Assembly: GCA_034231615.1 (NCBI GenBank)
Contig: CM067315.1
Location: 37,549,129-37,613,128, forward strand
Direction of reading: 5' to 3'
Length of the DNA stretch: 64,000 nt
From: Meghimatium bilineatum
Taxonomy: Eukaryota; Mollusca; Gastropoda; Stylommatophora; Philomycidae
A model generated the notes under the pieces. The model had not been told where the DNA came from. It made no database searches and saw only the letters and a list, made by a program, of their open reading frames with translations. Below are positions 44,972 through 54,772 of the stretch, piece after piece. Numbering within the stretch: position 1 is the stretch's first letter; each line of letters opens with the position of its first letter. The position numbers and the translations under genes are program-made.

Positions 44972-45428
44972 TCAATTGCATACGATCTGTTCAATGTAGA
45001 AATCTTCAAAGTAATCAATTAGAAAATCCAGATCTGAGAAACTATCAATACAGAAGAGTTGTTCGAAAACAGTAATGACATCGGTTTCCGGTACGAATGC
45101 CAAAGCCATCAGTTGTTTGGCTTTGACTGAATAATTTTCATCAAAGATGTACAGCGCCGTTTTACCCTGAGACTAGTTTTCGCCAAACATTCTGTCCAAA
45201 GTGAAAATAACGTCCTGATACTTGAGCTTGTGGAAATGCACATTCAAAAGCTTTAATTGCAGCTAATTCGAAATCAGTAACTATTGAAGATGGAGCTGAA
45301 TTTCCGTTACTTCCCAGTTCTATGATATGCTGAAACAGGCGGCGGTACATTACTTCACTACGACCAGACAACATTGCATATACACATGGGATTATTTGAC
45401 CATCCTCAAATGCATGGATCGAATACAA
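44972..45428 (-). pseudogene. MULE transposase segment, frameshifted
   Basis: The minus strand encodes YSIHAFEDGQIIPCVYAMLS, YRRLFQHIIEL, PSSIVTDFELAAIKAFECAF and GRYFHFGQNVWRKL, then a stop. In another frame it goes on as ALYIFDENYSVKAKQLMALA, FVPETDVITVFEQLF and LDFLIDYFEDFYIEQIV. This matches the conserved MULE transposase core: the second catalytic Asp (VTDFE), the CxxH-like FHxxQNVWR, and ALAFVPxxDVxxxFExL...YFEDTYI. The first catalytic Asp (DGTF region) is replaced by arm sequence. Cut-and-paste transposase, inactive here by truncation and a frameshift near 45162. Confidence 0.85.
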
Positions 45429-45689
45429 TTGATTGAATCCCTGAGTCCAGCCTATGTTTGTTATTTGACTTTTCTAGTTTGTGGAAACACAATACTTTGA
45501 ACAATAAAGGTGTTATTTTCACAACCTTAGTCACTCCATATCTCTCCACGGTATGTTTGTATACAAGATGTCATACTAGGTTTACATCTTATGTTTGCAT
45601 AAAACCTGCCATATCTCCTAGGAGATTGTCTGAAATTACTTCACCAATTTGTCTATGTTACTATTACTATAACTTTTTACCTAATTTTT

Positions 45690-45880
45690 GGCTATGTAGG
45701 AATATTTTGTCTGGGAATATTTTGTCTGGTATATTTTATCTGGGAATATTTTATCTGGAATATTTTGTCTTGGGATATTTAGTCTCGGTATATCTTGTTT
45801 ATGGATATTTTGTCTTGGGGATATTTTGTCTGGTATATTTTGTCCGGTATATTTTGTCTGGGAATATTTTGTCATGGAAC
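45690..45880. repeat. About 16-bp subterminal array, right arm
   Basis: ATATTTTGTCTGGGA units, reverse complements of the left-arm array, about 11 copies. Confidence 0.93.
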
Positions 45881-46078
45881 CAATTTACTCTGGACAGTCC
45901 ATAGATGCTCCGGTCTCATATCCACGTGACCATCTACAGTACTGTAAGACCTCTGCACAGAATTAATTAAGACTTCATTCGTTACGCTGTTGATCATTGA
46001 TTATACTAAATAATTGCTCATGATCTGTGTTGCTTGACAACTTTGTTATATTTCATATATAAGCCTACTATAGACATC

Positions 46079-46645
46079 ACCGGTGTATCATGTACACCAC
46101 GGTATATCATGTACACCACGGTATATCATGTACACCACGGTATATCATGTACACCACGGTATATCATGGACATCACGGTATATCATGTACACCACGGTAT
46201 ATCATGTACATCACGGTATATCATGGACACCACGGTATATCATGTACACCACGGTATATCATGTACATCACGGTATATCATGGACACCACGGTATATCAT
46301 GGACACCACGGTATATCATGGACATCACGGTATATCATGGACACCACGGTGTATCATGGACATCACGGTATATCAAGGACACAACGTAATATCATGGACA
46401 CCACGGTGTATCATGGACATCACGGTATATCATGGACATCACGGTATATCATGGACACAACGTAATATCATGGACACCACGGTGTATCGTGAACACCACG
46501 GTGTATCATGGACACCACTTAATATCATGGACACCACGGTATATCATGGACAGCATGGTATATCATGGAGACCACGTAATATCATGGACACCACGGTATA
46601 TCATGGACATCATTGTATATCATGGACACTATGATATATCATAAG
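46079..46645. repeat. 19-bp minisatellite, about 29 copies
   Basis: Unit GGTATATCATGGACACCAC. The 5' units have TGTACACC, the middle TGGACATC, the 3' units CGTAATATC variants. Three plus frames are open in parallel for 99-183 codons; treated as non-coding. Confidence 0.97.
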
Positions 46646-46654
46646 TAAGAGCAA

Positions 46655-46965
46655 ATCATAAAATAAAGATGTAAAAAGATAAATCTTCATACCAACATTG
46701 TATTATAAACGTCAGACATAGGCACTAACTAAAGAACAAGAGAGAAAGTTAACTACCTCGTACTTGTGAAATGAGATGTCTAAGAAAAAGCATGCGAGAA
46801 AACCATGTACAGTGACAAACTAAGAGATTACTCAAACTGTTAGAACACATTAAGTGGTGAGCTATAGTGTGAAACAGATAATGAAGTAGTTTGGACACTT
46901 AATGATAATTACCTCTATTGGCCAACAGCAAGAGCATACAATATGAGAATGTAAACTCCAAGTGG
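46655..46965 (+). mobile_element. Strongly decayed LINE relic, L-D-like
   Basis: Short matches in shifting frames: IFIPTLYY, EMRCLRKSMREN, QIMK-FGHLMI. The order corresponds to the L-D thumb (IFIPTLCYQ, EIKCLRK, KLCGHLMR). Weak, but three blocks in order make chance unlikely. Confidence 0.5.
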
Positions 46966-47089
46966 CAGTTGTAGACCAAGAAGTGAAGGAGTTACCTTCG
47001 GTTTGAGGAGTCACACTATTACTGCGTATCAAACGAAAAACTTGTTATAACCGGTAAACCGATCGTTATTCAATCCTGATACGCTTAAA

Positions 47090-47690
47090 CATCATCAAAT
47101 GCCGTCTCCGAAACGAAGGTTGGCTCCAACGGAACTCCGGCATCTTCTGTCTCATGCCTTCTGTTAAATTGTAACCTCTGTCCATTTCGTGATGGTTATC
47201 TCCCACTTCTATCTCTGTTTACCTCTTGCTCGCCTCCCCTCGACTTTAACCTCAAGTAAGGTATTCAACAAGGTGTCATGTCTTTAAATGTGTCCAAAAT
47301 ATTTTATTTGCCTGATCTTCATTTCTGTCTTCATATTAACTACTGTTTTTAGCACCTCTTTATTTGTTTTCTTCTCTTTCCATGATGTTCTCCCTATTCT
47401 TCTATATATCCACATCCCAAATGCATCAATTCTGTCTTCTAATTATGTGCTTATTGTCCATGTTTCTGAGCCATGCATTAATATACAATAGATGTAGCAT
47501 TTATAATTCTCATTTTTAGCTTGTCTGTAACTTTATTTAGATGTTAATATGTTCCTCATGTCATTGAAAGTACTTTTAGCCATTTCTATTCTCAATTTAA
47601 CTTTGTTTTTATATCTGCCATCATTTGTGATTATGTGTCCAAGATATTGATAATTTTCTACATGTTGTAGTCTCCATTTTCCCCTTGGGA
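47090..47690 (-). mobile_element. LINE L-A 3' portion, copy 4
   Basis: From the tail (CATCATCAAATGCCGTCTCC on the plus strand) it parallels 6753-7380. Minus-strand peptide HIITNDGRYKNKVKLRIEMA, KSTFNDMRNILTSK matches HIVTNDGRCETEVKRRIGMA at 7193-7648. Frameshifted and 5' truncated where the 43-bp array starts. Confidence 0.88.
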
Positions 47691-48057
47691 ATAACAACGA
47701 AGGAATTGCAATGAAGACAGCAGTTTCCTCGGGAATAACAATGAAAGTATTGCAAGAAAGACCAAAGTTGCCTTGAAAGTAACAATGAAAGAATTGCAAA
47801 AAACAACAAAATTATCTTGAAAATAACAATGAATGCATTGCAATAAAAGACCAAAGTTATCTTGAAAATAACAATTTAAGAACTGCAAAAATGACCAAAG
47901 TGATCTTGAAAATAACAATTTAAGAACTGCAAAAATGACCAAAGTGATCTTGAAAATAACAATGAAAGAATTGCAAAAAGGACCAAAATATTCTTGAAAT
48001 TAACAATGAAATAATTGCAAAAAGACCAAAGTTATCTTGGGAATAACAATGCAAGAA
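47690..48057. repeat. About 43-bp minisatellite, about 8 copies
   Basis: Unit GACCAAAGTTATCTTGAAAA, TAACAATGAAAGAATTGCAA, AAA. It starts at the 5' break of the L-A copy. Confidence 0.93.
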
Positions 48058-48179
48058 ATGAATTATATCAAACAGATAGGACAAGTACAGAAACTAATTG
48101 AAATGGCATGTTTTTGTATTGATGAACATAGGGGCTCAGAACATATCGCCAGTCATGATATGTACAGGTTTTGACTATC

Positions 48180-48400
48180 CCTATGAAGACGACGATAATA
48201 CGTATGGTGTGATCATGATGATAGTGGTAATGAGGATGATGATGATGATAATGCTGACCATGGTTGATGATAATTGAAGAAAAAACGCATGGTTGGTTAT
48301 TCTGATGGTAATAGTGAAGATGTTTCTACTGACAATCATGATGACAGTTGTAGCGATGACGATAGTGGTTCATGATGATGACGTTGATAATAACATCTTG
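48180..48400. repeat. GATGAT-rich cryptically simple sequence
   Basis: Irregular GATGATGATGATAATG and GATAGTGG mixtures. Confidence 0.75.
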
Positions 48401-48587
48401 TGTTATGCTAATATTTACACCTAACAGCCGCTAAGAGCTGACAATGGTATCACTGATGTGAACCCGAAACAAAAAGCGCATTTTTGTAGTATTGCCAACT
48501 ACACTCTGCCAAAAAATATAAGTCAGCTATGCTCTTTCATTCGTTATATCGAGTGTGAGTTATTTTTGAAATCACTTCGGGCAAAGT

Positions 48588-49036
48588 CAAAAGTCACGTA
48601 AACTGAACTGTTGAATGAAGTCAAACGTCATGTAAATGAAATGTTGGACGTAGTCAAACGTCATGAAAATGAATTGTTGGACGAGGTCAAACGTCATGGT
48701 AAACTGAATTGTCGGACGATGTCAAACGTCATGTAAACTGAGCTGTTGGACGATGTCAAACGTCATGTAAACTGAGCTGTTGGACGAGGTCAAACGTCAT
48801 GTAAACTGAGCTGTTGGACGATGTCAAACGTCATGTAAACTGAGCTGTTGGACGAGGTCAAACGTCATGTAAACTGAGCTGTCGGACGAAGTCAAAAGTC
48901 GTGTAAACTGAATTGTTGGACGAGGTCAAACGTCATGTAAACTGAGCTGTCGGACGAAGTGAAACGTCATGTAAATGAATTGTCGGACGAAGTAAAACGT
49001 CATGTAAATGAATTGTCGGACGAAGTCAAATCTCAT
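48588..49036. repeat. 34-bp minisatellite, about 13 copies
   Basis: Unit GTCAAACGTCATGTAAACTG, AGCTGTTGGACGAG. GACGAT and GACGAG units alternate in the middle, giving a 68-bp pattern. Confidence 0.96.
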
Positions 49037-49046
49037 TATAAGTTAA

Positions 49047-49132
<86 letters not shown>
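49047..49132. repeat. (TA)n microsatellite, about 43 repeats
   Basis: Uninterrupted TA dinucleotides, able to extrude as a cruciform. Confidence 0.98.
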
Positions 49133-49137
<5 letters not shown>

Positions 49138-49221
49138 TTATGAGTTGGCGGACTGGATTTAGCGTATTAAGTGTGATTGGAGGTCAGAAAGCTTATTTTC
49201 ATTTCTTTGCTACAAGTGCTT

Positions 49222-49452
49222 TTTTGTGAGCTCGGAGTCCAGCGCTACTGGTAGTATTTTCTGAGTCCAGCGCTACAAGTACCGTTTTCTGAGCTCTGAG
49301 TCCAGCGCTACAAGTTCCGTTTTCTGAACTCTGAGTCAAGCCCCACAAGTTCCGTTTTCTGAGCTCTGAGTCAAACCTTACAAGTACCGCTTTCTGAGCT
49401 CTGAGTCCAGCGCTACAAGTACCGCTTTCTGAGCTCTGAGTCCAGCGTTAAA
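49222..49452. repeat. 35-bp minisatellite, about 6 copies
   Basis: Unit TTTCTGAGCTCTGAGTCCAG, CGCTACAAGTACCGC. Confidence 0.94.
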
Positions 49453-49812
49453 ATTTTCTATTAATCTTGCGGATCATAGAAAATATTTTTTGGGGACAGA
49501 TTGGGCCCGCTGTTGTATTTTGCCCACCAATGTTCTAGATAAATAAAAACGTAAACAAATTTTAAACATATATTCAGCATGTAGGTATTGTATTTGATGT
49601 TTTATTAACATAATCATTCTCTTCTTTACAAGAACTACGTTTCTCTCTAATCACGAGTGTTACATGTTACATAAAATGTGCGTTTTTAACACTTTATCAT
49701 TGGTATAGCATTGCCCTTGCACACAAGAAGTGTGTTTCTGTCAATCTAAGTACTTGTGTCTGATTCAACATGATGTTAGATCACTCCTGTAGATGCGTAT
49801 TGGAGTTGGGAG
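49453..49812. other. Unassigned stretch
   Basis: Nothing supported. Confidence 0.5.
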
Positions 49813-50066
49813 GGTTCTTGTCTGAAACGCGTGCCTACATATTTCATTATTTTCCTTAGCTTTGTTTATCAGTTTTTGTTTATTATTTATAAAATTAAAT
49901 ATAAATGTTTTTAGGGTTAGGGTTATTTTTGTGAAACACAACTCTCTTAACTCTAATCCTAACCCCAAAATTAATATTTTTATCAATTATTTATTCATTT
50001 TTTATATACGATTTAGATTAATTATTCCTAAAATAAGCAAGCAGGCACGCGTTTCAGACAAGAACC
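49813..50066. mobile_element. Foldback/MITE-like element 2
   Basis: A 254-bp inverted repeat. The left end GGTTCTTGTCTGAAACGCGT, GCCT is the exact inverted copy of the right end AGGC, ACGCGTTTCAGACAAGAACC. The arms continue inward as AT-rich inverted sequence to a centre with TTAGGGTTAGGGTTA on one side and TAATCCTAACCCC on the other. The loop contains ACAACTCTCTTAA, also seen in foldback 1 (ACAACTCTCCTAA). No coding capacity. Confidence 0.82.
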
Positions 50067-50488
50067 GTTTGAAGTAAAGTTTAAACCCCCTTTCTTTAGT
50101 AATCTAGAACATAACATTTAGTACATCTCGCACATCCACGCTTTATGGATTTCCCATATAAACAAAATTACCAAAAAAAACGAAGTTATTAACTGGTGTT
50201 TGAAGCAAAATTACTTCAAAATGAAGTGATTAACTTATGATGTAAGCAAAACTACAGCAAAATGAGGGGAAACTCATGATAATTTTTTTGTTTTGTATTT
50301 TAACTCCCTCCTCATTTACAAATCCGTATCTCTGCCCAGCCTTAGAACCTTATAGTCGGTGTCACATACTGCATATATTGTTTACGACAGCAATGAATGA
50401 ATGTTACATTGCATGTACAAGCAGCCCGTTCAAATAATACAGTGTCACGATGCGTTTGTAAGGAAATGTATAGCTGAAAGCTAGTCCT
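50067..50488. other. Unassigned stretch
   Basis: Nothing supported. Confidence 0.5.
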
Positions 50489-50652
50489 TTTTCAAATTTG
50501 TTTTCTATTTTCAAATGTATTTTCTATTTTCAAATGTGTTTTCTATGTTAAAATGTGTTTTCTTTTTTCAAATTTGTTGTTTTCTATGTTAAAATAATGT
50601 CTTTTTCTTTCAAGTATGTTTTATATTTTAAAATGTGTTATCTATATTGAAA
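50489..50652. repeat. About 19-bp degenerate minisatellite, about 8 copies
   Basis: TTTTCTATTTTCAAATGTG units with indels. Confidence 0.85.
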
Positions 50653-50909
50653 TGAGTAGATTTCTGATTGGGAATTCGTTAAATGTTAGAGTCTTCATCA
50701 CTGCAACTAACACGAATAACCATACTTGCTCCGGTTTCTTTCTAACATCAGAAGTTCTTACCATCACTGCACACACAATAGAGTTGACGAGGCTCCCTAA
50801 TGGTATTCCTTCTTGTAAGCTTGTCGCTTGTGCTGTTTCTTTATTTGATTATACACACACCAACTCTCCAGCCTACTTTGACTATTTTCATCACATAACA
50901 ATTGTATAA
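50653..50909. other. Short unassigned stretch
   Basis: A plus-strand frame open to 50909 has no recognised domain. Confidence 0.4.
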
Positions 50910-51125
50910 GCCTTCATGCGGACACCAGACGGGAAAGAACACAGGGAAGACCAAAAACAACGCTCAGAACTTTTATGAATGAACTAAAATCAACAGGCAT
51001 AAATGCACAAAGACCTGCAATCCTTGGCAACTGATCGACAGGTATGGAGAACTATGACATCCGCCCTATATGCTAAACAAGGAACTACCTGAACAATTGT
51101 ATAATAATTGTATAATAATTGTATA
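50910..51125 (+). mobile_element. LINE L-C C-terminal relic, copy 2
   Basis: Pieces FMRTPDGKEHREDQKQRS, QSLATDRQVWRTMTSALYAK, QGTT match the minus-strand copy at 2417 (FMWTPDGK, SLATDGQAFITITSALCAK). It ends in a tail of three TAATTGTATAA-like units (51093-51127). Frameshifted, 5' truncated. Confidence 0.82.
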
Positions 51126-51254
51126 ACTTGTACTCTTGACTTTCGTATTTATTGTTTGTTGGTCGTTAGACGGAGTCGACAAAAGCAAATTAAACGCAAC
51201 TGGAACGCAGATGATGATGGTGACTGACATGTATGATTACTGCTAGACTAATGC

Positions 51255-51467
51255 GTGTCTAAAATAAAGCTGCTCTTGCTTCTACAACCTGAACATGTGT
51301 GGGAGAAATTTGTGGACGAATAGCTGCTCTTGACTTCTACAACCTGAACATGTGTGGGAGAGTCTTTGGGTATTATGATGCTCTTGATTAAGCTGCTCTT
51401 GATTAAGCTGCTCTTGATTAACCGCTCTTGATTAAGCTGCTCTTGGTTAACCTGCTCTTGATTAAGC
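51255..51467. repeat. 54-bp duplication then 15-bp minisatellite
   Basis: CTTCTACAACCTGAACATGT, GTGGGAGA occurs twice (51277, 51335). It is followed by TGCTCTTGATTAAGC units of 15 bp (51380-51467, about 6 copies). Confidence 0.88.
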
Positions 51468-51640
51468 TGCTTTTGCCGTCAACACTTTGAACATATGTGG
51501 GAGGAATCTGTGGACAAAGAGCTGCTTTTGCCGTCCACACTTTGAACATGTGTGGGAGGAATCTCTGGACAACGAGTTGCTTTTGCCGTCCACACTTTGA
51601 ACATGTGTGGGATGAATCTGTGGACAGCGAGCTGCTTTTG
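51468..51640. repeat. 55-bp minisatellite, about 3 copies
   Basis: Unit GCTGCTTTTGCCGTCCACAC, TTTGAACATGTGTGGGAGGA, ATCTGTGGAC. Its TGAACATGTGTGGGAG block is shared with the preceding 54-bp duplication, so the two arrays are related. Confidence 0.93.
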
Positions 51641-51945
51641 CTTGTCTTCTAGAAGAGGTCTAGCTGCGGCTTGTCTAGATTTCTCTGCACAAGTCCAGAG
51701 CCTACGATGCCGTCGAGTCTGTCTTGAAACAAACTCTCCCATGAGCTAACGTCTACATTGATGTCAGTTAGTGATGTTTCAATATAAAGGTAAAGCTAGA
51801 ACCCATGGCAGCAACCTGCCGTCGGGGATGAAGATAACTCTTCATGTACTAAGCCGCAGCAACTATTAGGTGAGGTAGCCAGTTCTTTACCTCCACTAAC
51901 ACATGCGTCAAGTACTCATTAGCAGCTGATTCGACTCGAGACAAC
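51641..51945. other. Unassigned stretch
   Basis: Nothing supported. Confidence 0.4.
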
Positions 51946-51949
51946 GCAA

Positions 51950-52045
51950 CCCGGACTTTTTTTTGGTCCAGTCGTGGTTTCAAACCTAGACCCGCTGTAA
52001 CCCGGTGACAGTAAGCAAGTTCACCATCACCTATGCGCTCCTCAG
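51950..52045 (-). mobile_element. tRNA-related SINE head
   Basis: Minus strand: GCGCATAGGTGATGGTGAAC, TTGCTTACTGTCACCGGGTT, then CTAGGTTTGAAACCACGAC. TAGGTGATGGTGAAC fits the A box loosely and GGTTTGAAACC the B box. Confidence 0.5.
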
Positions 52046-52487
52046 TGATTTTTCAAGCCTGTCTTTAAAACTCTCTTCGGACATAAAGTCTTGTGGAAGC
52101 CAGTATGGAGTTCTCCATCTAGCTGTTTTTTGTGTCAGATATCTCCCGTCTGTTAACGATAGTACGGGAAATGTATTTGTCCTACAGGCAATCAGTTTGA
52201 TGTATTTCTTCATAAATAAAAGGTCATCAAATTAGTTGGTTGTATTTATTCATAAATAAAAGATCATAAATTCTAAAAAAGTGAGAATCGTTAGCTTGAC
52301 TGACATATATCTATCTGTTTATTATCATATCACTGGCCCTTTGCTCTTCATAATTTCATAGTGTCTTTTTAGATGTGTTTGGTTTCATGTATTGTTCGTA
52401 GGTCGTATGGGGTAGATGTGTGCGTGTGTCGCTGTAAGTCCTCTTCAGACTCATATATTAAACTTATCATCTGCAAATAGCACATCT
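52046..52487. other. Unassigned stretch
   Basis: ATTTCTTCATAAATAAAAG(G/A)TCAT occurs twice (52204, 52247); otherwise nothing. Confidence 0.4.
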
Positions 52488-52750
52488 TTTAGTGAGCTGT
52501 GTGCTTCATTTGTTTTCTATGTGCTTTTAGTGAGCTGTGTGCTTCATTTGTTTTCTATGTGCTTTTATTGAGCTGTGTGCTTCATTTGTTTTCTATGTGC
52601 TTTTATTGAGCTGTGTGCTTCATTTGTTTTCTATGTGCTTTTAGTGAGCTGTGTGCTTCATTTGTTTTCTATGTGCTTTTATTGAGCTGTGTGCTTCATT
52701 TGTTTTCTATGTGCTTTTAGTGAGCTGTGTGCTTCATTTGTTTTCTATGC
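52488..52750. repeat. 38-bp minisatellite, about 7 copies
   Basis: Unit TTTTAGTGAGCTGTGTGCTT, CATTTGTTTTCTATGTGC, with TATTGAG variants alternating. Confidence 0.96.
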
Positions 52751-53040
52751 AATGATGGATTCCTTTCGTGGATCTTCTTCAATTATTATGTCCATGAATG
52801 TTAAAAACAGAATTAGTAATTGTGCGCAGTCGTGTCTGAAATCTGTTTTTAATTACAAATGGGGTGTCTGTTGTGTCCTCTGTTGTTCTGCGTATGCTTT
52901 GACAATATGTATATGAAGCTCTTACAGTGTCAAGTAATTGTCAATGTATCCCATAGTCCTTCGTAGTAGCCACAAATTGCTTATGTCAGCTCTGTCTTTT
53001 CTTGATTCATGAAGTTTATGTATAGTTTTTAGTCACATTA
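52751..53040 (-). mobile_element. LINE RT relic, L-D-like
   Basis: Minus-strand pieces: FMNQEKTE (motif A, normally F-x-D-Q-E-K-A-F-D), TMGYIDNYLTL, then FKTDFRHDCAQ (motif B, normally GxRQGCVLSP), LILFLTFMDIIIEEDPRKE. The order and spacing match L-D at 39290-39560. Many frameshifts and stops; dead. Confidence 0.65.
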
Positions 53041-53627
53041 AAGTTTCTTTTCGCTTAGTTGCCGTAGCGAAAAAATTGCATCCGTGCATCCCATATCTTT
53101 CATGAAACCAAATCGCGTCTCATATAGTAAGGGTTCTGTTATGGTCTTATTCTCTGCTCTATTAATATTGCATATATCTTTCCGATGAGGCCAAGTAGAG
53201 ATATGCCGGTTTGACTGATATCTACGTTATAATATCACAGCTGGTATCAAATGACAGGTCTAAAATTGCAGAGAAAAAGATACAGAAGTAATAACGTTCG
53301 TTTAACTGCGATTATATGAAAGCCTGGCCAGATTTAGTTTTCATCCTCTGTTTGCTGAACTAAGTCCTATCGTAGCGGGATTGTTTTGACTCGACGGGGA
53401 ATAATTGTAATAACAAGGAATTTATTTAAAAGATATGCGGTCTTCTCCTCTCTGTTCGTTCTCAATAATCTAGCTAGAATTCTCGGTGTGAATTCACTGA
53501 ACAGCTTGGGAACATTGTACAATCTGTCTATGATAATCATTAAAAGATTATATTGCTGTAAAACTGTATGAAAATAGTACTTAGACCACAGGTAATGTAG
53601 TCTTATTGGACGATGGCTAACAAACTG
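53041..53627. other. Unassigned stretch
   Basis: Nothing supported. Confidence 0.5.
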
Positions 53628-54772
53628 TCACTGGATAGTGCAAACGTGACAAAATATAGGCAATGCACAGGACATAATCGACGTTTCTATCAAAAGGCCT
53701 TCATCAAGATGACATGTTCGTAGAGCCCTCTGTGAGCTGACTAATTCTAATGTCATAGTCACCGCATTGATCTCCATAGTCATACTACTCGTAGTCACAA
53801 CAAAAGCTTCACTCTCTTCCCCAACACCTTTCCTTGCACGCTGAGCTGTGAAGGTCCACACACTAAGAACATGCCTAACCACCAATCCATCTGTGTATAT
53901 AATCGCATCCCCTTCACCGGAGTTCTCATTGACAAACGAGCACCTCAGCCTTCACCGCCACTTGCCCCCATTCATTGCCTGCCCTATCAAGTGTTATTAT
54001 AAAATGAAAAAAAAAATTCAATCCATGGGTGGACTCCATCCTGCTACTGCAACTACATCCTGCAACCTACACACTCTTTGTATGATTATCCTCTGTCCAT
54101 CCCATCCACGAATTTCCTCTCTTCAGTCTAGTACTTTTGACTTTAAGAATTTCAAGATGCAAAAAAATTTTCTTTATCCGCATTTATTTAATGGTACTCC
54201 CTTGCACGGCAATACTGTATTCTATGTTCTGCCGTTAGACAGTCGAGCAAGTATGGCATAGCACGTACCGATATGTCCCTTGTATGTCCCAGAATAAACA
54301 GTATAGCTGCAGTCTGTAATTTGTCCAGTCTTGCCACCTGAGTCTGTAATTTGTCCAGTCTTGCCACCTGAGTCTGTAATTTGTCCAGTCGTGCCTCCTG
54401 AGTCTGTAATTTGTCCAGTCGTGCCACATTAGTCTGGCTGAGTCTCAGGGTTACCAGTACATACTTCACCACTGCCAGCACTAATCCCTGGTACACAAGA
54501 GAAAGTAACTTATGCCCAAACTATGCACCAGCCATAATCTTCATTGCTGCCAGTCCTTTACTTGCCTTTGTGATGGCATGGTCTACATTCTCATCATTAC
54601 TAGACCTTGGCCCTAGTGCAGAGCTCTTGTATACTATCACTGAGTTACAGCGTGCCAGGTTTAAAACCACGTTCGGACTCAAAAATATCCAGGTCCTGAC
54701 TTCTCGCAGTTCCTCCAGTAGAATCAGCTGTAAACGGGCACCTAACGAATGGATTGGGTAAGGCAAACACAA
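53628..54772 (-). mobile_element. LINE L-H: RT end and RNase H relic
   Basis: Minus-strand order: ITKASKGLAAMKIMAGA (end of RT), YQGLVLAVVKYVLVTLRLSQ, NVARLDKLQ repeated, AAILFILGHTRDISVRAMPY, LLDCLTAEHRIQYCRAREYH, then TDGLVVRHVLSVWTFTAQRA, GVGEESEAFVVTTSSMTMEI and NAVTMTLELVSSQ. This is the RT-thumb to RNase H part of a known LINE type; TDG and the Glu of MTMEI are catalytic RNase H residues. A region of about 300 bp between the two (53886-54188) is not readable. Frameshifts make it inactive. Confidence 0.85.
54305..54432. repeat. 36-bp in-frame expansion inside LINE L-H, about 4 copies
   Basis: Unit (plus) AGTCTGTAATTTGTCCAGTC, TTGCCACCTG. On the minus strand it encodes VARLDKLQTQ-like repeats in the LINE frame; relatives have this segment once before the ILG motif. 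Confidence 0.93.

Larger units (their letters stand above)
44386..45880. mobile_element. MULE-type element with long inverted arms
   Basis: The left arm (44386-44977) and right arm (45427-45880) are inverted copies. The inner ends match exactly over the block TAACAAACATAGGCTGGACT to GGGATTCAATCAATTG, and the arms share an approximately 240-bp unique part and an outer array of ATATTTTGTCTGGGA-like short repeats. Between them is a MULE transposase segment on the minus strand. Long terminal inverted repeats, often with internal tandem repeats, are known in MULEs and foldback elements. I could not find a convincing target-site duplication. Confidence 0.75.

Noticed and set aside
46034-46644. 183-codon YIMDTTVYHGHHG-type protein
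   Set aside because: The 19-bp unit gives the same peptide pattern in three frames in turn; non-coding minisatellite.
49912-49926. Telomere end or fusion point
   Set aside because: Two to three TTAGGG units at the centre of an inverted repeat element are too few.
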